Assembly: GCA_019416455.1 (NCBI GenBank)
Contig: DXXG01000018.1
Coordinates: forward strand, 106,579-170,578
Direction of reading: 5' to 3'
Origin: Clostridiales bacterium
GTDB taxonomy: Bacteria; Bacillota; Clostridia; Oscillospirales; Acutalibacteraceae
DNA: 64,000 nt
In this document: positions 20,365-28,398 of the stretch, piece after piece
Layout of the letters: each line of letters begins with the position of its first letter
Numbering within the stretch: the stretch's first letter is position 1
Notes under the pieces: generated by a model
Told to the model about the DNA's origin: nothing
The model's input: the letters and a program-made list of their open reading frames with translations, nothing else
The model's database searches: none
Program-made: the position numbers and the translations under genes

Positions 20365-22446
20365 ATGAGAGCGGACAAAGAGTATCGCCTTTCCTTTACA
20401 GAGGAAGCGAAGAAGATCGTGGAGAAATTGACCTTGGAGCAAAAGGTGTGGCTGATGTGCGGCAACATCGACGTCACCCAAAAGACCAGCGAACAGCTGG
20501 GCGAGTTCATGATGACCATCCTGGAAGGGGAGAACCACTATAACATCACTCCCTATGCCGCCGGCGGTCTGGAAGAGGAGGGGGTGCCTCCCATGCTGTT
20601 TGTGGACGGCCCCCGAGGCGTGGTCTGCGGCAACTGGCTCTCCACCTGCTTCCCTGTTTCCATGGCCCGGGGCGCTTCCTTTGATACGGACCTGGAAGAG
20701 CGGGTGGGCCACTGCATCGGCCGGGAAGTCCGGGCTTTCGGCGGCAACCTGTTTGCCGGTGTGTGCATCAACCTGCCCTATAACCCGGGCTGGGGCCGGA
20801 GCCAGGAGACTTACGGCGAAGAGACTTACCAAATCGGCCAAATGGGCGCCGCTCTGGTACGGGGCGTCCAGGACGAGGACGTGATGGCCTGCGTGAAGCA
20901 CTTCGCCTTCAACCAGATGGAAAACGCCCGGTTCAAGGTGAGCGTCACCTGTGACCAGCGCACGGAAAAGGAAGTGTTCCTGCCTCACTTTAAGGACTGT
21001 TTGGACGCGGGAGCCGCCAGCGTCATGAGTTCCTACAACCGTTACAACGGCGTCCACTGTGGCCACAACCGGTACTTGCTCCGCCAGGTGTTGAAAGACG
21101 AGTGGGATTTCGACGGCTTTGTCATGTCCGACTTCTGCTGGGGCGTAAAGGATACGGTGGAAGCTGCCAACGGCGGTCAGGACATGGAGATGTTGTGGAC
21201 CCAGCACTTCGGACCCAAGCTGGTAAAGGCAGTGGAGGACGGCTTCGTGCCTATGGAGTACATCGATGAGGCAGCTCTGCGGATCATCCGCACCATTTTG
21301 GCCTTCGATAAGGACCACAAGGAGTATGATATGTCCGTGGTGGCATGCCCCGAGCATATCGCCGTGGCCAAGGAAGCCGCTGAAAAGAGCATCACCCTGC
21401 TGAAAAATGAAGGCGTGCTGCCCCTGTGCAAGGAAAAGACCAAGAAGCTGGCCCTTATCGGCAAGCTGGCCAACGAAGCGGTCATCGGCGACCACGGCTC
21501 CAGCTGGGTGCGTCCGCCCTACGTGGTGACTCCCAAGGAGGGCTTGGAAAAGTACAATGAGAATTGCCAGGTGGAGTGGAACGACGGCTCCGATCTGGAA
21601 AGCGCCAAGAAACTGGCGGCGGAAGCCGACGCGGTGGTGTTCGTGGTGGGCTACACCCACGACGACGAGGGCGAGTACGTTTCCGCCGAGGAGAACACCA
21701 ACTATACCGGCTCTGTGGGCGGCGACCGGAAATTCAGTCTGGGCCTCCACGAAGATGAGATCCAGTTGCTGAAGGAAGTGGGCCCTGTGAATCCCAAGTC
21801 CACAGCGGTGCTCATCGGCGGCAATACCATCATGATGACCCCTTGGTACGACAGCGTCAATTCCGTCATCATGGCCTATTATCCCGGCATGGAGGGTGGC
21901 ACCGCTTTGGCGGAGATCCTTTACGGCGACGTGAACCCCTCCGGCAAGCTGCCCTATGTGGTGCCTGTGTCTGAAAAGGATCTGCCCCAGGTGGATTGGG
22001 AAGCCACGGATCAGTATTACGAGTACTACCATGGCTACACCCGTCTGGAAAAGAAGGGGATCAAACCCCTGCTGCCCTACGGTTTCGGCCTGAGCTACAC
22101 CACCTTCGCTTTCTCCGACGTTTCCGCTCAGAAGCAGGAGGACCAGGTGCTGGTCAGCGTCAAGGTAAAGAACACCGGCGACCGGGATGGCGACGAGGTG
22201 GTCCAGGTGTATGTGGGCTTTGAGAACTCCGCGGTGGACCGTCCCGTGAAGCAGCTCCGTGCCTTTAAGCGGGTGAGCCTGAAGGCCGGGGAAGAGAAGC
22301 AGGTGGAGATCCCTGTATCTCTGGAGAAGCTGAAGTGGTATGATCCCGTTTGCCGGGAGTGGAAGCTGGAGAACATGGAATACACCATCTATGCCGGCAG
22401 CAGTTCCGCCAACGAAGATCTCATCACTACCTCTATCCAGCTGTAA
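20365..22446 (+). CDS. Glycoside hydrolase family 3 beta-glycosidase
   Basis: Cytoplasmic exo-acting beta-glycosidase, 693 residues and no signal peptide. Order of domains: GH3 N-terminal barrel (about 15-300) with the nucleophile Asp256 in VMSDFCW, GH3 C-terminal alpha/beta domain (about 345-560), and a fibronectin-III-like C-terminal domain (about 610-680). The KHFAFN segment is the usual substrate-binding Lys-His. AAAGGAGGT precedes ATG 20365. Its position after the importer suggests it trims the imported oligosaccharide. The preferred sugar (glucose, xylose or other) is not deducible. Confidence 0.92.
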   Translation: MRADKEYRLSFTEEAKKIVEKLTLEQKVWLMCGNIDVTQKTSEQLGEFMMTILEGENHYNITPYAAGGLEEEGVPPMLFVDGPRGVVCGNWLSTCFPVSMARGASFDTDLEERVGHCIGREVRAFGGNLFAGVCINLPYNPGWGRSQETYGEETYQIGQMGAALVRGVQDEDVMACVKHFAFNQMENARFKVSVTCDQRTEKEVFLPHFKDCLDAGAASVMSSYNRYNGVHCGHNRYLLRQVLKDEWDFDGFVMSDFCWGVKDTVEAANGGQDMEMLWTQHFGPKLVKAVEDGFVPMEYIDEAALRIIRTILAFDKDHKEYDMSVVACPEHIAVAKEAAEKSITLLKNEGVLPLCKEKTKKLALIGKLANEAVIGDHGSSWVRPPYVVTPKEGLEKYNENCQVEWNDGSDLESAKKLAAEADAVVFVVGYTHDDEGEYVSAEENTNYTGSVGGDRKFSLGLHEDEIQLLKEVGPVNPKSTAVLIGGNTIMMTPWYDSVNSVIMAYYPGMEGGTALAEILYGDVNPSGKLPYVVPVSEKDLPQVDWEATDQYYEYYHGYTRLEKKGIKPLLPYGFGLSYTTFAFSDVSAQKQEDQVLVSVKVKNTGDRDGDEVVQVYVGFENSAVDRPVKQLRAFKRVSLKAGEEKQVEIPVSLEKLKWYDPVCREWKLENMEYTIYAGSSSANEDLITTSIQL

Positions 22447-22465
22447 GTTAAAACAATACACAACA

Positions 22466-22496
22466 TGGGCCGGGAGAAAAAACTCCCGGCCTTTTG
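22466..22496 (+). terminator. Terminator after the GH3 gene
   Basis: GGCCGGGAG pairs with CTCCCGGCC around six A, followed by TTTT. Confidence 0.82.
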
Positions 22497-22535
22497 TTAT
22501 TTTTCAGAGTATGGATGCTGACGGTATAGGGGAAA

Positions 22536-22572
22536 CAAAAAAGTGGCTGTCGCATTTGGCGACAGCCACTTT
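22536..22572 (-). terminator. Terminator after the PTPS-like gene
   Basis: On the minus strand AAGTGGCTGTCG pairs with CGACAGCCACTT and is followed by six T. It ends the Fur-PTPS unit. Confidence 0.85.
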
Positions 22573-22671
22573 CGGTCTGAAAGAGTGACATGTGGCATCC
22601 TGCTTTTGACAGAGGAGCTACTGTCAAACATGGTCCCAATTTGCCCCAGGACGCGGGAGAGGGGAGGAGCC

Positions 22672-23238
22672 TTATCCCTTCTTGTAGCCGCACTTGGGGC
22701 ACACGCCTTTTTCGTTCAAGGCGATGCCGCACAGGGGACACCGATCGATCTTGTTGTTGGTGGTGAATTCGGCGGAAGCCGCGTTCACGCCGCTGGTGAA
22801 GGTGATCTTGGCGATGTTCAGCTTGTCTTTCAGCAGATCGTAAACGATCTTGATCATGCCTTCCACCGTCAGGGTCTCTTTGGTAACCACCAGACGGCAC
22901 TCAGGATAAGCGGTAGCCAGCTCCGTTTTGAAAGCGGGGCCTTTCATCTGGTTCTGAGGGGCGCCGTCCCGGATGCCCTGCTCTTCATAGACTTTCAGAA
23001 TTGCGGGCAGGAGAGGATCGTCCTCACGGAGGATCAAAGCGTGGTCGAAGTTTTTCAGCACCGCCCAAGCGGTTTTCTGGATCTCGTTACAGGGGAATAC
23101 CATGTTGACGCCGGGCTCGATGGTGTCCTCTACTTCGATGGTCAAAACTCCGGTGTGACCGTGGAGATACTGAGCTTCTCCCTTAAAACCATAAAATCTG
23201 TGGGCGTACTGCAAATCCAATGTAGTGATGCTTCTCAT
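22672..23238 (-). CDS. PTPS/QueD-like protein with C-terminal zinc ribbon
   Basis: The first 155 residues match the 6-pyruvoyl/6-carboxy-tetrahydropterin synthase fold, with His13 and the HGH motif (His26, His28) as zinc ligands and FDHALIL as the later conserved His segment. Canonical QueD has a catalytic Cys four residues before HGH; here that place is Ala22, so the usual reaction may not occur. The C-terminus adds a zinc ribbon (CPLCG near 168 and CPKCG near 182). It follows the Fur-type gene by 61 bases with a strong AAGGAGG site. No other queuosine gene is nearby. It could act in folate or pterin metabolism, or as a diverged paralogue. Confidence 0.75.
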   Translation of the reverse strand: MRSITTLDLQYAHRFYGFKGEAQYLHGHTGVLTIEVEDTIEPGVNMVFPCNEIQKTAWAVLKNFDHALILREDDPLLPAILKVYEEQGIRDGAPQNQMKGPAFKTELATAYPECRLVVTKETLTVEGMIKIVYDLLKDKLNIAKITFTSGVNAASAEFTTNNKIDRCPLCGIALNEKGVCPKCGYKKG

Positions 23239-23299
23239 ACTGTAAACCTCCTTGTAAAATGTGATATTTCTGCAAGCCTTATGGCTTATTCAGGCTGGG

Positions 23300-23665
23300 T
23301 CAGGAATCTTGCTTGGCGCGGCATTGGGGGCAGAGATATTGGATCTTCAAGTCGTAGCCGTCAATGGAGATACCTGTCTGCTGTTCCAGTTGGGCGGTGA
23401 TATCCGCCAGGTACACGTCCGAGAGTTTCCCACAGCAGCGGCATACCAGATGATCGTGACGGACGGTTTTGTCATAACGGTCGGGGCAGCCCTCCACACT
23501 GATCTTTCGGATCTTACCCTCTTGGTGCAGACTGTTCAGGTTGTTATACACCGTAGCCAGAGCCACAGAAGGATGGGTCTGCTTTAGAGCGAGAAAAATC
23601 TGTTCCGCCGTCATATGATCTTCCGATGCGTTGATGATATCCAATATAAAAGTGCCGTATCTCAT
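23300..23665 (-). CDS. Fur family transcriptional regulator (PerR-like)
   Basis: A 121-residue metal-dependent repressor. The winged helix covers about residues 1-60 (recognition segment ALATVYNNLNSL), and the dimerisation domain has the HDHLVCRCCG metal motif plus CPQC near the end, giving a Cys4 structural zinc site (Cys75, Cys78, Cys112, Cys115). The PerR-like box over its own promoter suggests autoregulation. Whether it senses peroxide, iron or zinc cannot be decided from the sequence; the box shape favours PerR. Confidence 0.88.
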   Translation of the reverse strand: MRYGTFILDIINASEDHMTAEQIFLALKQTHPSVALATVYNNLNSLHQEGKIRKISVEGCPDRYDKTVRHDHLVCRCCGKLSDVYLADITAQLEQQTGISIDGYDLKIQYLCPQCRAKQDS

Positions 23666-23688
23666 GCCTTAACCGCCAAAAATAGTAA

Positions 23689-23703
23689 TTAGAATTATTC
23701 TAG
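23689..23703. promoter_or_regulatory. PerR/Fur-type operator
   Basis: TTAGAATTATTCTAG contains a perfect 13-base palindrome and resembles the PerR box. It sits at the start site of the Fur-type gene's promoter, the place expected for autorepression. Confidence 0.65.
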
Positions 23704-23707
23704 TTCT

Positions 23708-23736
23708 AATATACCAGGCCCCCACCTGTTTGTCAA
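23708..23736 (-). promoter_or_regulatory. Promoter of the Fur-type gene
   Basis: On the minus strand TTGACA (23731-23736), 17 bases, TATATT (23708-23713). Confidence 0.8.
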
Positions 23737-23785
23737 CAGTTTTCTGAAGAAAAAGGGAAAATTTTGAAAGCACGGGGGTAAGGCG

Positions 23786-23820
23786 AAAAAATGCCACCAA
23801 GGGAGAGCCCTTGATGGCAT
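23786..23820 (-). terminator. Terminator of the kduI-kduD operon
   Basis: On the minus strand ATGCCATCAAGGG pairs with CCCTTGGTGGCAT (one wobble), followed by TTTTTT. Confidence 0.85.
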
Positions 23821-23844
23821 AGAAAGTTTTATGGCGGGAAGTTA

Positions 23845-24621
23845 TCAGGGCTGCTTGCCGATGTAGGCCAGAATACCTCCGTCCACATAAAGGATGTGTC
23901 CGTTCACGAAGTTGCTGGCGTCGCTGGCCAAGAACACAGCGGGACCGATCAAGTCCTCCGGGGTGCCCCAGCGGGCGGCAGGGGTTTTGGCGATGATGAA
24001 GTCGTTGAAGGGGTTCCCTTCCACTCGAAGGGGGGCAGTCTGGGGGGTGGCGATGTAGCCGGGGCCGATGCCGTTGCACTGGATGTTGTACGCTCCGTAT
24101 TCCGAAGCGATGTTGCGGGTGAGCATTTTCAAGCCGCCCTTTGCCGCTGCGTAAGCGGAGACCGTTTCCCGTCCCAGCTCGCTCATCATAGAGCAGATGT
24201 TGATGATCTTTCCGTGGCCTTTCTGGATCATTCCGGGAATCACGGCCTTGGAGACGATGAAGGGAGCGTTCAGGTCCACGTCGATGACTTTCCGGAAGTC
24301 CTCAGCGGACATGTCGCACATAGGGATGCGCTTGATGATCCCGGCGTTGTTCACCAAGATATCGATACCACCGAACCGCTCCTGCACATCCGCCACAAAG
24401 GCGGTCACCTGATCCTCGTCGGTGACATCGCAGACGGCGCCATAAGCGGGGATCCCGGCTTCCTCGTAGGATTTCAGTCCTTTTTCCACCAGCTCCTGGC
24501 TGATATCGTTAAAGACGATCTGAGCGCCGGCCTTTGCGAAACCGGACGCAATGGCGAATCCGATGCCGTAGGAAGCGCCGGTCACCAAGGCCACTTTGCC
24601 TTTCAAAGAAAATTGATCCAT
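23845..24621 (-). CDS. kduD: 2-dehydro-3-deoxy-D-gluconate 5-dehydrogenase (SDR family)
   Basis: Short-chain dehydrogenase of 258 residues. The cofactor loop TGASYGIG (14-21), NNAG motif and catalytic Ser and Tyr-Lys (YAAAK) are all present. Sequence alone resembles both gluconate 5-dehydrogenase and KduD. The kduI gene 12 bases upstream in the same operon argues for KduD, which turns 2,5-diketo-3-deoxygluconate into 2-keto-3-deoxygluconate in unsaturated uronate catabolism. AGGGAGG precedes the start. Confidence 0.85.
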   Translation of the reverse strand: MDQFSLKGKVALVTGASYGIGFAIASGFAKAGAQIVFNDISQELVEKGLKSYEEAGIPAYGAVCDVTDEDQVTAFVADVQERFGGIDILVNNAGIIKRIPMCDMSAEDFRKVIDVDLNAPFIVSKAVIPGMIQKGHGKIINICSMMSELGRETVSAYAAAKGGLKMLTRNIASEYGAYNIQCNGIGPGYIATPQTAPLRVEGNPFNDFIIAKTPAARWGTPEDLIGPAVFLASDASNFVNGHILYVDGGILAYIGKQP

Positions 24622-24633
24622 GGTGTTCCTCCC

Positions 24634-25476
24634 TTATTTCAAATCGGTGGTTTTGATCTCGTCCATGTCGTCGAAGGCCTGGTTTTCTCCGCCCATGGCC
24701 CAGATAAAGGTATAGTTCCCCGTTCCGGCGCCGCTGTGGATACTCCAGGAGGGGCTGATGACTGCCTGCTCATTTTGCATCACAATGTGGCGGGTCTCAT
24801 GGGGTTGTCCCATAAAGTGGAATACCACGCCGTTTTCCGGGATTTCAAAATAGGTGTAGATCTCCATCCGGCGCTCATGGGTGTGGGCGGGCATGGTGTT
24901 CCACACACTTCCCGGCTCCAGTTCAGTCATGCCCATGGAAAGCTGGCAGGTTTGCAGCACGTCGGGGTGGATGAACTGATTGATGGTCCGCTTGTTGCTG
25001 GTCTCCAGGGCGCCTAAGGGCTTCTTGGCCGCGTCCTGGATGGTGATCAGCCTGGTTTGGTAAGCGCGGTGAGCGGGAGCGGAGACCATGTAGAATTTAG
25101 CAGGGTTTTGGGGGTCGTCGCTTCGGAAATAGACCTCCTTGGTCCCTTGGGTGATGTACAGGCAGTCTTTGTAGGAGAGAGGGTATTCTTCCTGATCGGC
25201 AGTGATCACGCCGCTGCCGCCGATGTTAAAGATGCCCACTTCCCGGCGTTCCAGGAAGGTTTTGGTGCCGAAATTTTTCCAGATGTCCAACCCTTGATCG
25301 ATGGATACAGATTTTGTCACAGGCATACATCCCAGGACCACCATCCGGTCCACATGGCTGTAAACGGCGGTCAATGTATCGGGCTGGTAGAGGTTCTCCA
25401 CCAGAAATTCCTTTCGAAGTTCTTCGGTTGTATACCGCTTGATATCCTGCGGGTTTGCGGAATAGCGGATGTCCAT
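24634..25476 (-). CDS. kduI: 5-keto-4-deoxyuronate isomerase
   Basis: Cupin-fold isomerase that converts 5-keto-4-deoxyuronate, the product of unsaturated galacturonate or glucuronate units, to 2,5-diketo-3-deoxygluconate. The protein starts MDIRYSANP and is 280 residues, the usual length. PAHTHERRMEIYTYFE carries the metal-binding His and Glu. AAAGGAGG lies eight bases before 25476; the longer open frame to 25512 lacks such a site. First gene of the kduI-kduD operon; the divergent AraC gene is its likely regulator. Pectin or glycosaminoglycan fragments are the probable source. Confidence 0.92.
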   Translation of the reverse strand: MDIRYSANPQDIKRYTTEELRKEFLVENLYQPDTLTAVYSHVDRMVVLGCMPVTKSVSIDQGLDIWKNFGTKTFLERREVGIFNIGGSGVITADQEEYPLSYKDCLYITQGTKEVYFRSDDPQNPAKFYMVSAPAHRAYQTRLITIQDAAKKPLGALETSNKRTINQFIHPDVLQTCQLSMGMTELEPGSVWNTMPAHTHERRMEIYTYFEIPENGVVFHFMGQPHETRHIVMQNEQAVISPSWSIHSGAGTGNYTFIWAMGGENQAFDDMDEIKTTDLK

Positions 25477-25510
25477 AGAGCAGTGCCTCCTTTGGGTTTT
25501 AAGTAACTTC

Positions 25511-25539
25511 ATTATATCTGTTTGTATTTTGAAAAAATA
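25511..25539 (-). promoter_or_regulatory. Promoter of kduI
   Basis: On the minus strand TATAAT (25511-25516) lies 35 bases before the kduI start; the -35 region (TATTTT, 25534-25539) is poor, as expected for an activator-dependent promoter. Confidence 0.5.
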
Positions 25540-25662
25540 GGGAAATCCTTTTTAATATATTGGATATCCTGATGTGTTTTGGGAAAATGCGGGCGGAGAA
25601 ACACAGGTTTTTTGCCTGTTTTGCTCACTTTTTCTTTCTCATCCGTGGAAAATCTAAGCCGT

Positions 25663-25691
25663 TTGACCTTGCCAAATATTAATAATATATT
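25663..25691 (+). promoter_or_regulatory. Promoter of the AraC gene
   Basis: TTGACC (25663-25668), 17 bases, TATATT (25686-25691). RNA would start about 20 bases before the coding region. Confidence 0.65.
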
Positions 25692-25717
25692 AACTGCTAT
25701 AAATCGGAGGTGGAAAC

Positions 25718-26575
25718 ATGAAATCATTTTCTTCTTGCAGTGAGGCCATCCAAGAGTGTCTGCGCAGCCAAAAATTTACCGTGGCGTATCTGTGCAGCGA
25801 GGAAAAGACCATGGATATCCACATACACGACTGCTTTGAGATCTACTATTCCCTTTCGGGAGGCAGGCAGTTTTTGATCGGGGACCAGTGTTACGACGTG
25901 GCCCCCGGCGACCTGTTCGTCATCAACAATTATGAGAGCCACTATCTGTCCTGGGTGGAGAGCCTCCACGAGCGCATCGTGATCTCCATCGCTCCGGAAT
26001 ACCTGTCCGCCTGTTCCACAGAGGCCACGGATCTGAAAGGATGCTTCACCCTGCGATCTCCCAAGTATTCCCACCGGCTGCGGCTGACGCAGGAAGAACG
26101 GGACCAGCTGCTGTATCTTACCCATAAGATCACCAGTTCTCAGGGGTTCGGGGCCGACGTGATCGAGGGATCCGCCTTTTTGGAGCTAATGGTGTTGGTA
26201 AACAGGAAGTACCTCAGCCAAGAGGGCGGTTTGGAAAAGCAGGAAAGCTACCAGCACAACGAAGTAGTGGCCAAAGTGATCGACTACATGAACAGCCGCA
26301 TCACGGAAAAGCTCACCATCGGGGAGGTGGCGTCCCACTTCTATTTGAGCGAGGGGTATCTCAGCCGTCTGTTCAAGTCGGAGACAGGCACCACCATCAA
26401 CAAATATCTCACCGCCCGTAGGATCAGTATTGCCAAGGCCAAGCTGACAGCGGGTTGCTCCGTCAGTGATGCCTGCGAACAGAGTGGCTTTAACGATTAC
26501 ACCAATTTTGTCCAGGCGTTTACCAAAATGGTGGGGATCACCCCCAAGAAATACGGGAAGATGTCTAACCGATAA
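25718..26575 (+). CDS. AraC family transcriptional regulator
   Basis: A 285-residue regulator. The N-terminal half is a cupin-like sugar-sensing domain (HIHDCFEIYYSLSG, PGDLFVINNYESH). The last 100 residues form the two helix-turn-helix motifs of AraC (LTIGEVASHFYLSEGYLSRLF and ISDACEQSGF-type second helix, here VSDACEQSGFNDY). It is divergent from kduI and 20 bases upstream of the sensor kinase, so it may control the kdu genes, its own operon, or both. CGGAGG precedes ATG 25718. Confidence 0.88.
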   Translation: MKSFSSCSEAIQECLRSQKFTVAYLCSEEKTMDIHIHDCFEIYYSLSGGRQFLIGDQCYDVAPGDLFVINNYESHYLSWVESLHERIVISIAPEYLSACSTEATDLKGCFTLRSPKYSHRLRLTQEERDQLLYLTHKITSSQGFGADVIEGSAFLELMVLVNRKYLSQEGGLEKQESYQHNEVVAKVIDYMNSRITEKLTIGEVASHFYLSEGYLSRLFKSETGTTINKYLTARRISIAKAKLTAGCSVSDACEQSGFNDYTNFVQAFTKMVGITPKKYGKMSNR

Positions 26576-26595
26576 CAGGAAGGAGGGGAAGGTCT

Positions 26596-28398
26596 GTGAA
26601 ACGAATCGTCCAATGGCTGCAAAAAAACGTGGGAAGTTTTTTTCAGGTCCACAAAAGCATCAAGGCAAAGATCTTTGTCTCTTTTTCCTGCCTGACCATC
26701 GTGATCGCCACCCTTATTTCTCTGTATTGGTCCCAGTTCACCATACACTCCACCACCTCCGCCCTGGTGGACAGTATGGAAAAGAGTCTGGACAGTTCCT
26801 TGGCCCAGGTGGAGAACGCGGTGGAGGACGTGCGGAAAATGCACACCACCCTGATTTACGAGACCACCGCCACAGATTATTTGTTTGACCAGGATCTGCG
26901 TGCGCCCAACAAGGAGTGGTTTGAAAAGTACAATCAGGTCTATTCCTCCATACGACTGATGACAGTGAACTTGTCCAGGACCGTGCTGGGTACAGGGATA
27001 TTCAAGGCCAACGGGGAGACCTGTACCATTGGCACTACCTCCCTTCCTCAAGACACCCATCTTTCCCAGGAGATTTGGGGAAAACCCAATGAAAGCGTGG
27101 TGTTTTCCCTGGAAAAGGACCGGGGGGAACGGTCCAGCGAAGTGATGCGGTATCTGTACGTGGGGAGAGTGATCGCGGAAAACGACCAGGAGCAGGCGGT
27201 GATCATCACCAGGATGAACGACTCTGTCTTTGAGCGGGTGTTTGAACAAACAACTTACCCCGGAGGTTTTATCCTGCTGTTGGACAGCCAAGGGAATCTT
27301 GTCTATGACAGTTCCCCGGGGGAACTGCAAGAGGTGAAAAGCGCTCTCATCGCCGGGGAAGGGGAGGATGCCCCGTACACTACCCTGTCCCACACCTCAG
27401 CGGTTTCCGGGTTCCGGGGGATCTTGGCCATCCCCAACCAGTACATCTCCCAGATCAACGCCACTACCTACCTGCAAACAACGGTCATCATTCTGGTGAT
27501 GGTGCTGATCGTGGCAGTGATCTCCTCCGTGGTGACCAACAAGATCACGTTCAGCCTGAAGCGGCTTTCCGAAAATATGAGGCAGTTCGGAACGGAGATC
27601 CTGCCGGGGGAGACGGTCCATTTCGCCAAGATCGACTCCTCCGATGAGATCGGGGAGCTGAACAGAGCGTTTTTAAGGATGACGGACCAGATCCATTGGC
27701 TGATGGACGACATCCGGCTGCGGGAGGAACAGAAGCGGAAAATGGAGATCCAAGTGCTGCGGGCCCAGATCAGCCCCCATTTCCTCTACAACAGCCTGAA
27801 CACCATCAACTATTTGGCGGTGCTGCAAAACGTGGACAATATCCGCGTGCTCACCATGTCCCTCATCGATCTGCTTCAAGGGGCCGTGAACGTGGACGAC
27901 CAGCTCATCCCTCTGGATGATGAGTTGAAATACAGCAAAAGCTATTTGAATATCCAGCGGTATCGTTTCCCCCAGGAGATCCAGGTGGAGTATCAGATTT
28001 CCCCGGAAACACTGCGCTGGAAAGTGCCGAAAATGATCTTGCAGCCCATTGTGGAGAACGCGCTGATCCATGGGCTGGCAGACACCCAAAAGGAAAAGCG
28101 GCTGCGGATCTGCGCCTATTCCCTGGATCAGAAGGAGTTGATCTGCACTGTGACGGACAACGGCGTAGGCATGAGCGAGGAGCGTATCCAGCAGGTGATG
28201 AGCCAAAAGAATAACGAAAACAAAATGCGGTTCAGCGGAATCGGGATCGGCAACGTGGACGCCAGAATCAAAATGCAGTTTGGAAAACAATACGGGATCT
28301 CTATTTTCTCTCAGGAGGGAGTGTTCACCACGGTGGAGATCTCTTTGCCGGTGATCGAAGAAAAGGAAACGGGAAATAACAAAGGGGGGCAGAAATGA
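26596..28398 (+). CDS. Sensor histidine kinase, YesM type
   Basis: Membrane sensor of 600 residues. One transmembrane helix near residues 25-45 and a second near 290-310 bracket a large extracellular sensor domain. A HAMP linker follows, then the His_kinase domain with the phosphorylated His395 in QISPHFLYNSLN, and an ATP-binding domain (VENALIHG, TDNGVGMS). GTG 26596 is supported by GGAGG upstream. It overlaps the response regulator by ATGA. This class usually senses extracellular oligosaccharides and switches on nearby ABC importers. Confidence 0.92.
   Translation: MKRIVQWLQKNVGSFFQVHKSIKAKIFVSFSCLTIVIATLISLYWSQFTIHSTTSALVDSMEKSLDSSLAQVENAVEDVRKMHTTLIYETTATDYLFDQDLRAPNKEWFEKYNQVYSSIRLMTVNLSRTVLGTGIFKANGETCTIGTTSLPQDTHLSQEIWGKPNESVVFSLEKDRGERSSEVMRYLYVGRVIAENDQEQAVIITRMNDSVFERVFEQTTYPGGFILLLDSQGNLVYDSSPGELQEVKSALIAGEGEDAPYTTLSHTSAVSGFRGILAIPNQYISQINATTYLQTTVIILVMVLIVAVISSVVTNKITFSLKRLSENMRQFGTEILPGETVHFAKIDSSDEIGELNRAFLRMTDQIHWLMDDIRLREEQKRKMEIQVLRAQISPHFLYNSLNTINYLAVLQNVDNIRVLTMSLIDLLQGAVNVDDQLIPLDDELKYSKSYLNIQRYRFPQEIQVEYQISPETLRWKVPKMILQPIVENALIHGLADTQKEKRLRICAYSLDQKELICTVTDNGVGMSEERIQQVMSQKNNENKMRFSGIGIGNVDARIKMQFGKQYGISIFSQEGVFTTVEISLPVIEEKETGNNKGGQK

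Noticed and set aside
20305..22461. Minus-strand frame of 718 codons opposite the GH3 gene
   Set aside because: Shadow frame in GC-rich DNA without start context or family.
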